64,000 nucleotides of DNA from Pseudomonas tumuqii (lineage in GTDB: Bacteria > Pseudomonadota > Gammaproteobacteria > Pseudomonadales > Pseudomonadaceae): positions 124,001 to 188,000 of the forward strand of contig NZ_JAAOJA010000011.1 of assembly GCF_013184545.1 (NCBI RefSeq), written 5' to 3'. The notes beneath the pieces were generated by a model. That model did not search any database. It worked only from the letters and a program-made list of their open reading frames with translations, and was not told the origin of the DNA. The position numbers and the translations under genes are program-made. Position 1 is the stretch's first letter. Every line of letters starts with the position of its first letter. Shown one piece after another: positions 31,874 to 40,845 of this stretch.

Positions 31874-32764
31874 TCACAGGCCGCGCTGCCACTCCTGGCG
31901 CAACCCGGCGCCCTGCGGCTGTTCGATGGCGGCGCGCACCTGCGCCAGCAGACGCGCCTTGTCCGCCCCCAGGTTGCCTTTGAGCACCAGATAGTTGGAG
32001 GCATGATCACTGCGAAACACCGTGTCGCGCAGCTCCAGGCCCTGCAACAGACGCTCGACCTCAATGAACAGTTGCTGCTGACTCAACGATTGATAATCGG
32101 CGAACGCCTGGCGAAACCGCGCCTCGCCCTGGGGAAAGCTGACGACCAAGGTCGAGAGGAACTCCGGTTGCGCGGCATTCATCAGACGCGCCGAGTTATC
32201 GGCATGCTGGCCGCTCAAGGCGGTCCCACCAAGGCCATTGAGGATCATCACCGAACGGGCAATCCCGGCCTGGCCAAGCTTGTCCAGGGCGCTCAGGCTG
32301 GACTCGAAGGTTTCGCCCTTGTTGACCCGCGCCAGCACCTCGTCATCACCCGACTCGCAGCCCACATAGGCCATACGCAGCCCGGCGTCGGCCAGTTCCT
32401 TTAGCTCAGCGACCGACTTCTTGCGCAGATTGCGCGGCAGGCAATAACTCGAGACCCGCTCGACATCCGGCATGTACTCACGAATGGCCGAAAGGATGAC
32501 CAGCAAACGGCGCGTCGGCAGCACCAGAGCATCGCCATCGGCGAGAAACACCCGCTGCACGATCAGCCGCTCGCCAGCGCGGCGAATTTCGTCGAGCACC
32601 TCCCGCTCATCGCGGGCACGGAATTTCTTCTGCGCTTCGGTGTACATCTCGCAGAAGGTGCAGTTATTCCAGGAGCAGCCGTTGGTCACCGGCAGAATCA
32701 GCGAGTGGGCCTCGCTTGGCGGGCGGAATACCGGTTCGATATAGGCAATGGGGAAATCAGTCAT
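31874..32764 (-). CDS. Radical SAM protein of unknown function
   Basis: 296 residues. The cluster motif is CSWNNCTFC (C30, C35, C38), a CX4CX2C spacing rather than the common CX3CX2C, followed by the TIM-barrel segments VFLADGDALVLPTRRLL, YVGCESGDDEVL and MILNGLGGT. Conserved in Pseudomonas at this locus. I cannot name the substrate. ATG at 32764; a longer start is possible. Confidence 0.82.
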   Translation of the reverse strand: MTDFPIAYIEPVFRPPSEAHSLILPVTNGCSWNNCTFCEMYTEAQKKFRARDEREVLDEIRRAGERLIVQRVFLADGDALVLPTRRLLVILSAIREYMPDVERVSSYCLPRNLRKKSVAELKELADAGLRMAYVGCESGDDEVLARVNKGETFESSLSALDKLGQAGIARSVMILNGLGGTALSGQHADNSARLMNAAQPEFLSTLVVSFPQGEARFRQAFADYQSLSQQQLFIEVERLLQGLELRDTVFRSDHASNYLVLKGNLGADKARLLAQVRAAIEQPQGAGLRQEWQRGL

Positions 32765-32769
32765 ACTTT

Positions 32770-32840
32770 TTCGCGTCAAGCTTCAAGCCAGGATGCCTTG
32801 CACAGCCGATAGAAATCACCCTTTTTGCGGCTTGCAACTC
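32770..32840. repeat. Intergenic CAAGCNN / GCTTG repeats
   Basis: GTCAAGCTTCAAGCC on the left and GCGGCTTGCAAC on the right of the 76-bp gap, the same 7-bp family as at 30560 and 36871. Confidence 0.5.
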
Positions 32841-33809
32841 TCATCCTCCAATAATCTTCATGACGGTCACGCCTCCGGAAAAGGCCACCTCCTGCTTGTC
32901 ACCCAGCGCCTTGACCAGCAACCCCTGCAAAGCAGGCAAAGCCTGATGACGCGGTTTATCGAGCAGATCGCCGACATAATGGCGATTGCTCGACGACAGA
33001 CAGCCGTGCAGCCAGCCAGTCGACGACAGGCGCAAACGTGAACAAGTCCGGCAGAACGGTACACTTTCGTTGGCAATCACCCCGAAAAAGCCCTGGCCTG
33101 GAATCTCGTAGCGCAACGCGGTGGCATCCACCGGCGCATCGGCCTGGGTATAGTCGTAGTGCTCGCCGATCATGGCCAACAGCTCGGGCATGCCGACGAA
33201 CTGGCGCAGGAAACTGTTGCCATCGCGCGCCAGATGGCCCATGCGCATCAATTCGATGAAACGCAGCTCGAACCCCCGCTCCATACAGTAATCCAGCAAC
33301 GGCAGGACTTGATCGAGGTTTTGCCCGCGCAGCGGCACCATGTTGAGCTTGATCTGCATGCCGGCTGCCTGCGCCTCGTCCAAACCTGCCAGGACGGTGG
33401 CCAGATCACCGCCGCGGGCGATGGCGCGGAACGCAACCGGATTGAGGGTATCCAGGGATATGTTGAGGCGGCGAATGCCGTTTTCCAGCAGCAACGGCAG
33501 CTTGCGCGAGAGCAGTTGGCCGTTGCTGGTCAAGCTGATGTCAGCCAGGCCCAGCGGGCTGACGCCGCGCAGGAACGCCTCCAGCTTCGGACTGACCAGG
33601 GGCTCGCCGCCGGTGATGCGCAAGCGCTCGATGCCTGCGGCTTCGATCAGGTAACCGACCCCGCGCACCATGGCCTCGGCGGACAATTCGTCCTGCGCCG
33701 CGACCAGGCGCTTGCCGTCGGGCACGCAGTAGGTACAGGCGTAATTGCAGGCGGCGGTCAGACTTACCCGCAGGTTGCGAAAGCGTCTGCCTTGACGGTC
33801 AACAATCAT
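32841..33809 (-). CDS. moaA: GTP 3',8-cyclase MoaA (molybdenum cofactor)
   Basis: 322 residues. N-terminal CNYACTYC (C21, C25, C28) binds the SAM cluster; C-terminal FCRTCSRLRLSSTGWLHGC holds three cysteines for the second 4Fe-4S cluster that binds GTP; the chain ends in the characteristic GG. It starts molybdopterin synthesis from GTP with MoaC. No other moa gene is in this window. The length is normal. Confidence 0.95.
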   Translation of the reverse strand: MIVDRQGRRFRNLRVSLTAACNYACTYCVPDGKRLVAAQDELSAEAMVRGVGYLIEAAGIERLRITGGEPLVSPKLEAFLRGVSPLGLADISLTSNGQLLSRKLPLLLENGIRRLNISLDTLNPVAFRAIARGGDLATVLAGLDEAQAAGMQIKLNMVPLRGQNLDQVLPLLDYCMERGFELRFIELMRMGHLARDGNSFLRQFVGMPELLAMIGEHYDYTQADAPVDATALRYEIPGQGFFGVIANESVPFCRTCSRLRLSSTGWLHGCLSSSNRHYVGDLLDKPRHQALPALQGLLVKALGDKQEVAFSGGVTVMKIIGG

Positions 33810-33898
33810 GGAGGACTCCGATTAACGTTACCCGGAGTATATCGCTGCAATCCGCTACGGCACATGCACTCTATGCGCTATCAACCGGCCGAATACCG

Positions 33899-34537
33899 TC
33901 AACTAGCCGGAGTCTCGGTGTCACGTTTGCGCTTGTTGCCCATGCGCACACCGATATCCATGAGGAACTGGAAGAACCCCTCCTGATCTTCCAGCACATT
34001 GCTCCAGAACGGCGAGTGATAGAGCGCCACGGCACCGTGCACCAACGCCCAGGCCGCGCAATAATGAAAATATGGTGGCACGTCTTCAAGCTTGCCTTCG
34101 GCGATGCGGCCCTTGATCAGTTGAGTCAGGCGCTCGAAGTTGGAGGCGCGGATCTTGTGCAACTGCTCGACCAGTTCCGGCACCTGATTGCCCTTGACCA
34201 CCTTCTCTTCCAGGCGGTCGAACAAGCGGTAGCGTTGCGGATCGCGCATGCGGAACTCGAAGTAGGCGCGCGACAGCGCTTCCTTGTCACGGTCGATGTC
34301 GGCCGAGTGCAGCAACTCGTTCAAGTCGCGCTCGTAGTCGAGCATCAGGCGCAGGTAGATCTCCGCCTTGGACTTGAAGTGCTTGTAGATGGTGCCTTTG
34401 CCGATACCGACGGCGTCGGCGATCATCTCGACAGTGACGCTGTCTTCACCCTGCTCAAGGAACAGTTTCAACGCGGTGTCGAGAATTTCCTGTTCGCGGC
34501 GGCGAAACTCACGGACCTTACGGGGTTCATTCTGCAT
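33899..34537 (-). CDS. TetR-family transcriptional regulator
   Basis: 212 residues. HTH at about 15-60 with EQILDTALKLFLEQGEDSVTVEMIADAVGIGKGTIYKHFKSKAEIYLRLM. The C-terminal ligand domain is helical (FEFRMRDPQRYRLFDRLEEKVV). It sits at the PA2957 position, next to a divergent aminotransferase gene, but effector and targets are not visible. Confidence 0.9.
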   Translation of the reverse strand: MQNEPRKVREFRRREQEILDTALKLFLEQGEDSVTVEMIADAVGIGKGTIYKHFKSKAEIYLRLMLDYERDLNELLHSADIDRDKEALSRAYFEFRMRDPQRYRLFDRLEEKVVKGNQVPELVEQLHKIRASNFERLTQLIKGRIAEGKLEDVPPYFHYCAAWALVHGAVALYHSPFWSNVLEDQEGFFQFLMDIGVRMGNKRKRDTETPAS

Positions 34538-34613
34538 AAGAAGGACTAAGAGGTCGAAAATCGAAGCCGAGTATTATGCCTAACTAGCGCAAAATTGCAC
34601 GGATCATCCGACC

Positions 34614-35747
34614 ATGTACGGCATTCATGACGAGTTTCCGCAACTTCCCGGTCTGCGTTACCTGAACCACGCCGCAATTTCGCCTTGGCCACGGCGTGCA
34701 GTGCTGGCGGTCAAGCTCTTTGCCGAACAGAACGCCCAGGTTGGCTCCCGCGATTATGCGGATTGGCTGCAGGTCCAGCGCAGTCTGCGCGAACGCCTGA
34801 CGCGCCTGCTCAATGCACCCTGCAGTGACGATATCGCGCTGGTCAAAAGCACCTCGCAGGCGTTGTCCTTCGTGGCTTTCGGCCTGGACTGGCATGCAGG
34901 CGACCAGGTGGTGATCAGCAACGAGGAGTTCCCCTCCAACCGTGTGGTGTGGGAGGCGCTCGAGCCGCAAGGAGTCGACGTAATCAAGGTCGACCTGCAT
35001 GGCGGCGACCCGGAAAGCAAGCTGCTCAACGCCTGCGGCCCGCGCACCCGGCTGCTGTCGATCAGCGCCGTGCAATACGCCAGCGGTCTGCGCCTGGACC
35101 TGCAGCGCCTCGGCCATGGCTGTCGGCAACGCGGCGTACTGTTCTGTGTCGATGCGATCCAGCAGCTTGGCGCCCTGCCCTTCGATGTCCAGGCCTGCCA
35201 GTGCGCCTTTGCCATGGCCAGTGGACATAAATGGCTACTCGGCCCGGAAGGGCTTGGCGTGTTCTATTGCCGCAGCGACCTGCGCGCCCGGCTTGCACTG
35301 CATGAGTACGGCTGGCATATGCTCGAACACCGCGGCGACTACCTGCGCCAGGACTGGCAACCCGCGCACTCGGCCAGGCGCTTCGAATGCGGCAGCCCGA
35401 ACCTGCTGGGCAGCATGGCGCTGGAAGCCAGCCTGTCGCTCCTCGAGGAAGTCGGCATGGTCGAGGTCGGCAAGGCCGTACAGGCACGCGTGCAATGGCT
35501 GCTCGACGGCCTGGCCGGCATGCCGGGCATCACACTGCATAGCCCGATTGACCCGGCTCGGCGCGCCGGCATCGTCACCTTCAGCCTCGCCGGCTGGGAT
35601 AATCAGGCACTATTCCAGCGACTTAGATCCGAACAGGTGATTTGTGCTCAGCGCGGCGCCGGCATCCGCCTGTCCCCCCATTTTTACAGCGAGGCTCGGG
35701 TAATAGAGGAAACCCTGAGTCTGCTGCACCAGCTGGCAACAGGCTGA
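34614..35747 (+). CDS. Class V aminotransferase (cysteine desulfurase-like fold)
   Basis: 377 residues. PLP-binding Lys in ASGHKWLLGPEG; cofactor-binding KSTSQALSFVAFGL near residue 83; VLFCVDAIQQLGALPFDV holds the pyridine-binding Asp. No extended SufS-type cysteine loop was recognised, so a desulfurase function is not assured; kynureninase-like or isopenicillin epimerase-like enzymes share this fold. Next to RgsA. Confidence 0.82.
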   Translation: MYGIHDEFPQLPGLRYLNHAAISPWPRRAVLAVKLFAEQNAQVGSRDYADWLQVQRSLRERLTRLLNAPCSDDIALVKSTSQALSFVAFGLDWHAGDQVVISNEEFPSNRVVWEALEPQGVDVIKVDLHGGDPESKLLNACGPRTRLLSISAVQYASGLRLDLQRLGHGCRQRGVLFCVDAIQQLGALPFDVQACQCAFAMASGHKWLLGPEGLGVFYCRSDLRARLALHEYGWHMLEHRGDYLRQDWQPAHSARRFECGSPNLLGSMALEASLSLLEEVGMVEVGKAVQARVQWLLDGLAGMPGITLHSPIDPARRAGIVTFSLAGWDNQALFQRLRSEQVICAQRGAGIRLSPHFYSEARVIEETLSLLHQLATG

Positions 35748-36082
35748 GGACTCAACAGCCGGCCAGGTATTCCAAATCTGTTTAAAAAATGAGCCTAATT
35801 GGCCTGGACGTTCGGCAAACTTCGCCAATACTCAAGAGTACTGGCGCGCGGCATCTCCCCCCAAGTGTCCCGCCAGGCAAGGTACCGTGGACCGCGTGCC
35901 TTGATTTACTCCTAATGGTCTTAACCCGGATTCCCCCCCAGAACCCGGGTTTTTTTTGCGCCGGCTTTATCCGCCGAGTGCATCCTGTGCTCCATCGGCT
36001 GCGGACGGCACGGCAGCTACCCGTCGACGGCCTCGAGCCAATAACGCCGCGACAACCCCCACCCAAGTCTCATGCGCAGATG
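35748..36082. other. 335-bp intergenic region holding RgsA and the tatD end
   Basis: The first 90 bp contain the aminotransferase 3' end and the RgsA promoter. The sRNA takes 35839-35957. The remaining 125 bp show no coding frame. Confidence 0.75.
35839..35957 (+). ncRNA. rgsA: RgsA (P16) small regulatory RNA
   Basis: About 119 nt with a C-rich segment (TCTCCCCCCAAGTG), a CGCCAGGCAAGGTACCGTGG middle and a strong terminator AACCCGG...CCCGGGT plus eight T. CCAATACT at 35825-35832 fits a sigma-S -10, giving a start near 35839. In P. aeruginosa RgsA lies between PA2958 and tatD (PA2959); here it lies between an aminotransferase and tatD. RgsA is known to be sigma-S dependent and Hfq-bound. Ends are predicted to within a few bases. 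Confidence 0.75.
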
Positions 36083-36865
36083 TCAGGCAACCCGCGCCAG
36101 CGGGAACAGGCGCTTGAAGTTGGCGCTGGTCTGCTCGGCCAACTGCTCGAAACTCACGCCCCGCAACAGTGCCAGATACTCGGCCACGTCGCGTACATAT
36201 TCCGGCAGATTTGGCTTGCCACGGTGCGGTACCGGCGCCAGGTAAGGCGAGTCGGTTTCCACCAGCAAGCGATCAGCCGGCACCTGGCGGGCGACTTCAC
36301 GCAGCGCCTCGGCATTGTGAAAGGTGACGATACCGGACAGGGAAATATAGAAGCCGAGGTCCAGCGCCGCCTTGGCCATCGCCCAGTCTTCGGTGAAGCA
36401 GTGCAACACCCCGGCCTGCGGCAAGGCGGCCTCGCCCAGCAAGGCCAGGGTATCGGCACGGGCTTCCCGGGTATGCACGATCACCGGCTTGCCGGTGATC
36501 CGGGCAGCCTGCAGGTGCAGGCGGAAAGCCTGCTGTTGCAAGGCTGCTGCTTGCGGTTCGTAGTGGTAGTCCAGCCCGGTTTCACCGATGGCCACCACCC
36601 GCGGGTGGTTCAGCTCGGCCAGCAACCAGTCCAGGGCTGGCGCGGCGCCCGGTTCGAGATCCAGCGGATGAACCCCGACCGAGCAATCGACATCGGCATA
36701 GCGCTCGGCCAGGCCTTTGACCGTCACCGCATTGTCGGCACTGACTCCGATACAGAGGAAATGACCAACGCCGCGCGCCCGCGCTGCATCCAGCGCAGCA
36801 TCGAGGGAGCCGCCATGGGCGGCCAGATCGAGACGATCGAGGTGACAGTGGGAATCGATAAGCAT
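36083..36865 (-). CDS. TatD-family metal-dependent hydrolase
   Basis: 260 residues. HxH in DSHCHLDRL near the start, Glu in IGETGLDYHYEP, His in VIVHTREA and HCFTEDW, Asp in VETDSPYLAP: the complete TatD metal set. Members are DNases or related hydrolases (3'-5' exonuclease activity in E. coli TatD). ATG at 36865; the longer frame adds no homology. Downstream of pilZ on the minus strand. Confidence 0.9.
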   Translation of the reverse strand: MLIDSHCHLDRLDLAAHGGSLDAALDAARARGVGHFLCIGVSADNAVTVKGLAERYADVDCSVGVHPLDLEPGAAPALDWLLAELNHPRVVAIGETGLDYHYEPQAAALQQQAFRLHLQAARITGKPVIVHTREARADTLALLGEAALPQAGVLHCFTEDWAMAKAALDLGFYISLSGIVTFHNAEALREVARQVPADRLLVETDSPYLAPVPHRGKPNLPEYVRDVAEYLALLRGVSFEQLAEQTSANFKRLFPLARVA

Positions 36866-36870
36866 GGGGG

Positions 36871-36955
36871 CCTCAAGCGACAAGCTGCAAGCCACAAGCC
36901 ACAGCCCGAAGCGCAGCAGCTTACTTGTGGCCTGGAGCTTGAGACCTGCGGTCTG
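36871..36955. repeat. CAAGCNN heptad array upstream of tatD
   Basis: Four consecutive heptads CAAGCGA CAAGCTG CAAGCCA CAAGCCA, then degenerate copies and an inverted GCTTACTTGTGG / GGAGCTTGAG stretch. The clearest member of the 7-bp family. Confidence 0.75.
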
Positions 36956-36958
36956 CGG

Positions 36959-37315
36959 TTACATGGTATGGGTCGGCCGATCCGACTTCAGCGCACCCGC
37001 CAGGTAGGTCTCGATCTTGTTCCGCGCAGTATTGTCACCGTCATTGAACTGCACGCCGACACCTGCCGCGCGGTTGCCCTGCGCACCTTTGGGCGTGATC
37101 CACACCACCTTGCCGGCGACCGGGATCTTTTCCGGCTCATCCATCAGATTGAGCAACATGAACACTTCATCGCCAAGCTTGTAGCTCTTGTTGGTCGGGA
37201 TAAACAGCCCGCCATTCTTGATAAAGGGCATATAAGCGGCATAGAGCACGGACTTGTCTTTGATGGTCAGAGACAGGATTCCGTTACGCGGGCCCAAATT
37301 AGGTGGCAAGCTCAT
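36959..37315 (-). CDS. pilZ: PilZ-domain protein (type IV pilus biogenesis)
   Basis: 118 residues of the PilZ fold (LSLTIKDKSVLYAAYMPFIKNGGLFIPTNKSYKLGDEVFMLL). It lacks the RxxxR and D/NxSxxG motifs needed for c-di-GMP, as in canonical PilZ of P. aeruginosa. It works with the PilB ATPase and FimX. Context holB-pilZ-tatD matches PA2961-PA2959. Confidence 0.92.
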   Translation of the reverse strand: MSLPPNLGPRNGILSLTIKDKSVLYAAYMPFIKNGGLFIPTNKSYKLGDEVFMLLNLMDEPEKIPVAGKVVWITPKGAQGNRAAGVGVQFNDGDNTARNKIETYLAGALKSDRPTHTM

Positions 37316-37351
37316 GCGGCGTTCCTGGTTTTCATTACTTGATGGCCGATT

Positions 37352-38338
37352 CTAGCCCGGTCCGGGCAGGCTTGCCCACTGCACCAGCAGGGCTTCGAGA
37401 AGCAGGACACGATTGAGGTTGGCTTTCCCGATGACTTTCTGCCGCTGCGCCAGCAACCAATCCTGCATCTGCAAGACTTTCGCCTGAGGCGTTTTCTCCG
37501 CCAGGTACTGTACGACCTTGCGCATATCGGCTTGCCCCAGCCCGGCCTCGTCACGCGTCAACTGATAACGCAGGATCAGCTGCGCCCAGTCGCAGAACCA
37601 GTCGAACAACAACTGCAGGGATACCGCGTTCCAACTTTCTGCCAGCGGGCTCGGCGCGATCTGCTGCTTGAGCAGCTTCTTGACCCCGTCGACCACCAGG
37701 GCACGCTGCTGACGCACGCCCTGAGCATGCATGCGCGCGGCGACCAATGGCGAGCCAGCCGCCAGACAGAGCAACTCGGCGCGCTCTTCATCGGCACACT
37801 CCGGCAACGCCTGTGCCAGCCAGGCCTGGCTCATCGCCTGACTCGGCAATGGACAGGCCTGCTGCACACAGCGACTCCTCACCGTCGGCAGCAAGCGACT
37901 GGGCTGATGACTGATCAACAGCAACACTGTATCGCCGGAAGGCTCTTCCAGGCTTTTCAGCAGGGCGTTGGCAGCGTTCAGATTCATAGCTTCGGCAGGT
38001 TCGACCAGCACCACCTTACGTCCGGCGAGTTGAGCGGTCTGCACCACGAAGTTAACCAAATCACGCACCTGGTCGACCTTGATCGCCTTGTCGGCTTCTT
38101 CCGGCTGCAGAATGTAGTTGTCCGGGTGGGTGCCGGCAGCCAGCAGATGGCAGGACTTGCACTGACCACAGGCATCCAGGCCGACTGGCCGCTGACAGAG
38201 CAGACGAGCCATCAGGCGCTCGGCGAGTGCGCGCTTACCGATACCGGCCGGGCCATGCAGCAGATAGGCATGGGCATGCTGCGTGCGCCCGGCCAGTTGC
38301 TGCCAGAGCGTGGCTTGCCAGGGATAGGCATCAGCCAC
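37352..38338 (-). CDS. holB: DNA polymerase III delta' subunit
   Basis: 328 residues. Walker-A-like GPAGIGKRALAE (delta' lacks a working ATPase), zinc cysteines in CQRPVGLDACGQCKSC, and the SRC motif TVRSRC. Part of the clamp loader with DnaX and HolA. Overlaps tmk by 8 bp. Confidence 0.95.
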   Translation of the reverse strand: MADAYPWQATLWQQLAGRTQHAHAYLLHGPAGIGKRALAERLMARLLCQRPVGLDACGQCKSCHLLAAGTHPDNYILQPEEADKAIKVDQVRDLVNFVVQTAQLAGRKVVLVEPAEAMNLNAANALLKSLEEPSGDTVLLLISHQPSRLLPTVRSRCVQQACPLPSQAMSQAWLAQALPECADEERAELLCLAAGSPLVAARMHAQGVRQQRALVVDGVKKLLKQQIAPSPLAESWNAVSLQLLFDWFCDWAQLILRYQLTRDEAGLGQADMRKVVQYLAEKTPQAKVLQMQDWLLAQRQKVIGKANLNRVLLLEALLVQWASLPGPG

Positions 38339-38963
38339 GGCACAGCTCCACGATATGCACCAACATGGCGTCCAGATCCTGCTGCACCTGACTCAGGGAC
38401 TGCGCGGCATTCAAAATCCGATAACGCCGAGGCTCTTCACTGGCACGGCGCAAATAGGTCTGGCGCACCGCTTCGAAAAACCCCCTGTCCTCCTGCTCGA
38501 ATCGATCCAGCCGGCCACGCGCCGCGGCACGGGCCAGACCGACCTCTACCGGCAAATCGAATACCAGGGTCAAATCCGGACGCAGATCGCCCTGCACGAA
38601 ACTTTCCAGCACGGCAATACGGGCCTCCGACAAACCGCGACCGCCACCCTGGTAGGCATAGGTAGCATCGGTAAAGCGGTCGCAGAGCACCACACAGCCA
38701 CGGGCCAGCGCGGGGCGAATCACCTGAGCCAGATGCTGGGCACGGGCTGCGAACACCAGCAGCAACTCGGTATCGGCCGCCATTGGCTCATCGCTCGGGG
38801 CCAGCAACAGTTCGCGGATACGCTCAGCCAGCGGAGTACCGCCCGGCTCACGAGTCAACAGTACCTCTATACCCTGCGCTCGCAGGCGCTCGGCCAGAAA
38901 CTCACGGTTAGTACTTTTGCCAGCGCCTTCAGGGCCTTCCAGAGTGATAAACAAACCGCTCAC
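38331..38963 (-). CDS. tmk: Thymidylate kinase
   Basis: 210 residues. The GTG start (VSGLFITLEGPEGAGKST) puts the P-loop GPEGAGKS near residues 10-17; DR near CDRFTDATYAYQGGGR and the lid RFEQEDRGFF are as in Tmk. Phosphorylates dTMP to dTDP. The GTG at 38963 was chosen because the upstream frame has no homology. 10 bp after mltG. Confidence 0.95.
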   Translation of the reverse strand: MSGLFITLEGPEGAGKSTNREFLAERLRAQGIEVLLTREPGGTPLAERIRELLLAPSDEPMAADTELLLVFAARAQHLAQVIRPALARGCVVLCDRFTDATYAYQGGGRGLSEARIAVLESFVQGDLRPDLTLVFDLPVEVGLARAAARGRLDRFEQEDRGFFEAVRQTYLRRASEEPRRYRILNAAQSLSQVQQDLDAMLVHIVELCRG

Positions 38964-38973
38964 AGGCTGTCCT

Positions 38974-40026
38974 TTATTGATTGTTCGACTGCACGGGGGC
39001 AGGGCTTGAACGGTAATCCTCGCGACGGATGAGCTGGTACTCGCGCACCGCACGGTTGTGTGCCTCGAGGGTATCGGAGAATACATGGCTGCCATCGCCG
39101 CGAGCGACGAAATATAGGCTCTTGCCCACCGCTGGATGCAGTGCGGCATTGATCGCTTCGCGCCCAACCATGGCGATCGGCGTCGGCGGCATGCCCTCGA
39201 TCACATAAGTGTTGTAGGCCGTCAGCTCACGCAGGTGAGCGCGCGTCAACTTGCCGTTGTAGCGCTCACCCAGGCCATAAATCACCGTCGGGTCTGTCTG
39301 CAGGCGCATGCCGATGCGCAGACGCCGGACAAATACACCGGCAATCTCGCCACGCTCCTCAGGCACCCCGGTTTCCTTTTCGATGATCGAGGCCATGATC
39401 AAGGCCTCATAAGGAGTCTTATAAGGCAGCCCGTCGGCGCGCCCCTCCCACTCCTCGGCCAATACCTGCTCCAGGCGGACGTAAGCTTGCTTGAGCAGAT
39501 CGAGATCGCTCATGCCACGCACGAAACGGTAGGTATCGGGGAAAAAGCGCCCTTCCGGATTGACCCCTGGGTAGCCCAGGCGCGCCATCAACTGGGCGTC
39601 ACTCAGGTCGGTCAAGGTCAGTTCAAGCTTGCCTTGGCGCTCCAGGGCCGTGCGAACCTGACGAAAACTCCAACCCTCCACCAGCGTCAGGCTGTACTGC
39701 ACCACCTCGCCACGCCGCCACAACCCGAGCATATCGCGCACGCTGAGTTCTGGAGTGAGGCGATACTCGCCACTGTGCAGAGGCTGCCCCTTGAGATTGA
39801 AGCGCCAGTAGAGTCGCAGCCAGAACGCATCATGCAAGACACCATCAGCCTGCAGGCGATTGAGCACACCGCCAGGAGTGGCGCCAGCAGGCACCTCAAG
39901 CATCAGCTCATCGCTCAAATTCAGCGGTTGCTCGAGCGCCGAGTGCTGCTGCCAGGCGACAAAGGCCACCAGCAAACCAGCAATTAATACACCGCCCTCA
40001 AGCAGCAACAACAATTTACGTATCAC
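38974..40026 (-). CDS. mltG: Endolytic murein transglycosylase MltG
   Basis: 350 residues. An N-terminal membrane anchor (residues 3-23), a LysM-like domain and the YceG catalytic domain with MASIIEKETGVPEER, where the Glu is catalytic, and TYVIEGMPPTPIAMVG. MltG cleaves nascent peptidoglycan and ends glycan synthesis. Between pabC and tmk, its usual place. Confidence 0.94.
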   Translation of the reverse strand: MIRKLLLLLEGGVLIAGLLVAFVAWQQHSALEQPLNLSDELMLEVPAGATPGGVLNRLQADGVLHDAFWLRLYWRFNLKGQPLHSGEYRLTPELSVRDMLGLWRRGEVVQYSLTLVEGWSFRQVRTALERQGKLELTLTDLSDAQLMARLGYPGVNPEGRFFPDTYRFVRGMSDLDLLKQAYVRLEQVLAEEWEGRADGLPYKTPYEALIMASIIEKETGVPEERGEIAGVFVRRLRIGMRLQTDPTVIYGLGERYNGKLTRAHLRELTAYNTYVIEGMPPTPIAMVGREAINAALHPAVGKSLYFVARGDGSHVFSDTLEAHNRAVREYQLIRREDYRSSPAPVQSNNQ

Positions 40027-40029
40027 TAA

Positions 40030-40845
40030 TCAGCTGTCCAGTAGATCGCGGGCTATGACCTGCAGTTTACGGGTCAGCGGGCCAACCGACCACTGATGCC
40101 GTTGCAGGGCACGAACAGGCCAGATGCCATAGAGACTGTTGCAGAGAAAGACTTCGTCGGCCTGCAGCAACGCATCAAGGCCAATATCGCTCACATCGCA
40201 GTGCAACCCCTGGGCCTCTGCCTGCGCCAGCAGCTCGGCACGCATCACCCCGGCTACACCGCAACGAGAAAGATCGGGCGTGAGCAAGACGCCATCCTTC
40301 ACTAGAAACAGATTGCTGTAGACGCCCTCGATCACCCGCCCGGAGGTATCCAGCATCAGGCCTTCGGCATGCTCGGCGTCCTGCCACTCGGCACGCGCAA
40401 GCACCTGCTCGAGCCGATTCAAATGCTTCATCCCGGCCAACAGCGGCTGCTCGGCCAGTCGCGTAACACAGGGGAACAAGCGTACACCCAGCTCTGCGTT
40501 GCCGACCGGATAAGATGGTTTGCTGCTGCCCTGCAAAATCCGTCGCGGCAATCCAGGCTGCGGCGGCGCATAGCCGCGCAAACCGTCGCCGCGCGTCACG
40601 ATCAACTTGGCTACGCCATTACCCAGCTCACGACTGAACGCCAGCAGCTCTGCACGCACCAACACCAGATCGAGATCGATCAGCAGGCGCGCACAACCTT
40701 CGCCAAGCCGCGTCAGGTGCCGCTCCAGCAATGCGGGATTGCCGCCACTGACGGCGATGGTCTCGAACAGTCCATCGCCGTAGGCCAGACCACGGTCTTT
40801 GACGGAGAGCCACTCCATCGGCTGACCGTCGATCCAGCTCGGCAT
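40030..40845 (-). CDS. pabC: Aminodeoxychorismate lyase
   Basis: 271 residues, fold-type IV PLP enzyme. RGLAYGDGLFETI near residue 20, PLP Lys region KHLNRLEQVLARAEW and the late motif VFLCNSLYGIWPV are PabC signatures. It makes p-aminobenzoate for folate. Stop abuts mltG by 3 bp; its start overlaps the fabF stop by one base. Confidence 0.93.
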   Translation of the reverse strand: MPSWIDGQPMEWLSVKDRGLAYGDGLFETIAVSGGNPALLERHLTRLGEGCARLLIDLDLVLVRAELLAFSRELGNGVAKLIVTRGDGLRGYAPPQPGLPRRILQGSSKPSYPVGNAELGVRLFPCVTRLAEQPLLAGMKHLNRLEQVLARAEWQDAEHAEGLMLDTSGRVIEGVYSNLFLVKDGVLLTPDLSRCGVAGVMRAELLAQAEAQGLHCDVSDIGLDALLQADEVFLCNSLYGIWPVRALQRHQWSVGPLTRKLQVIARDLLDS

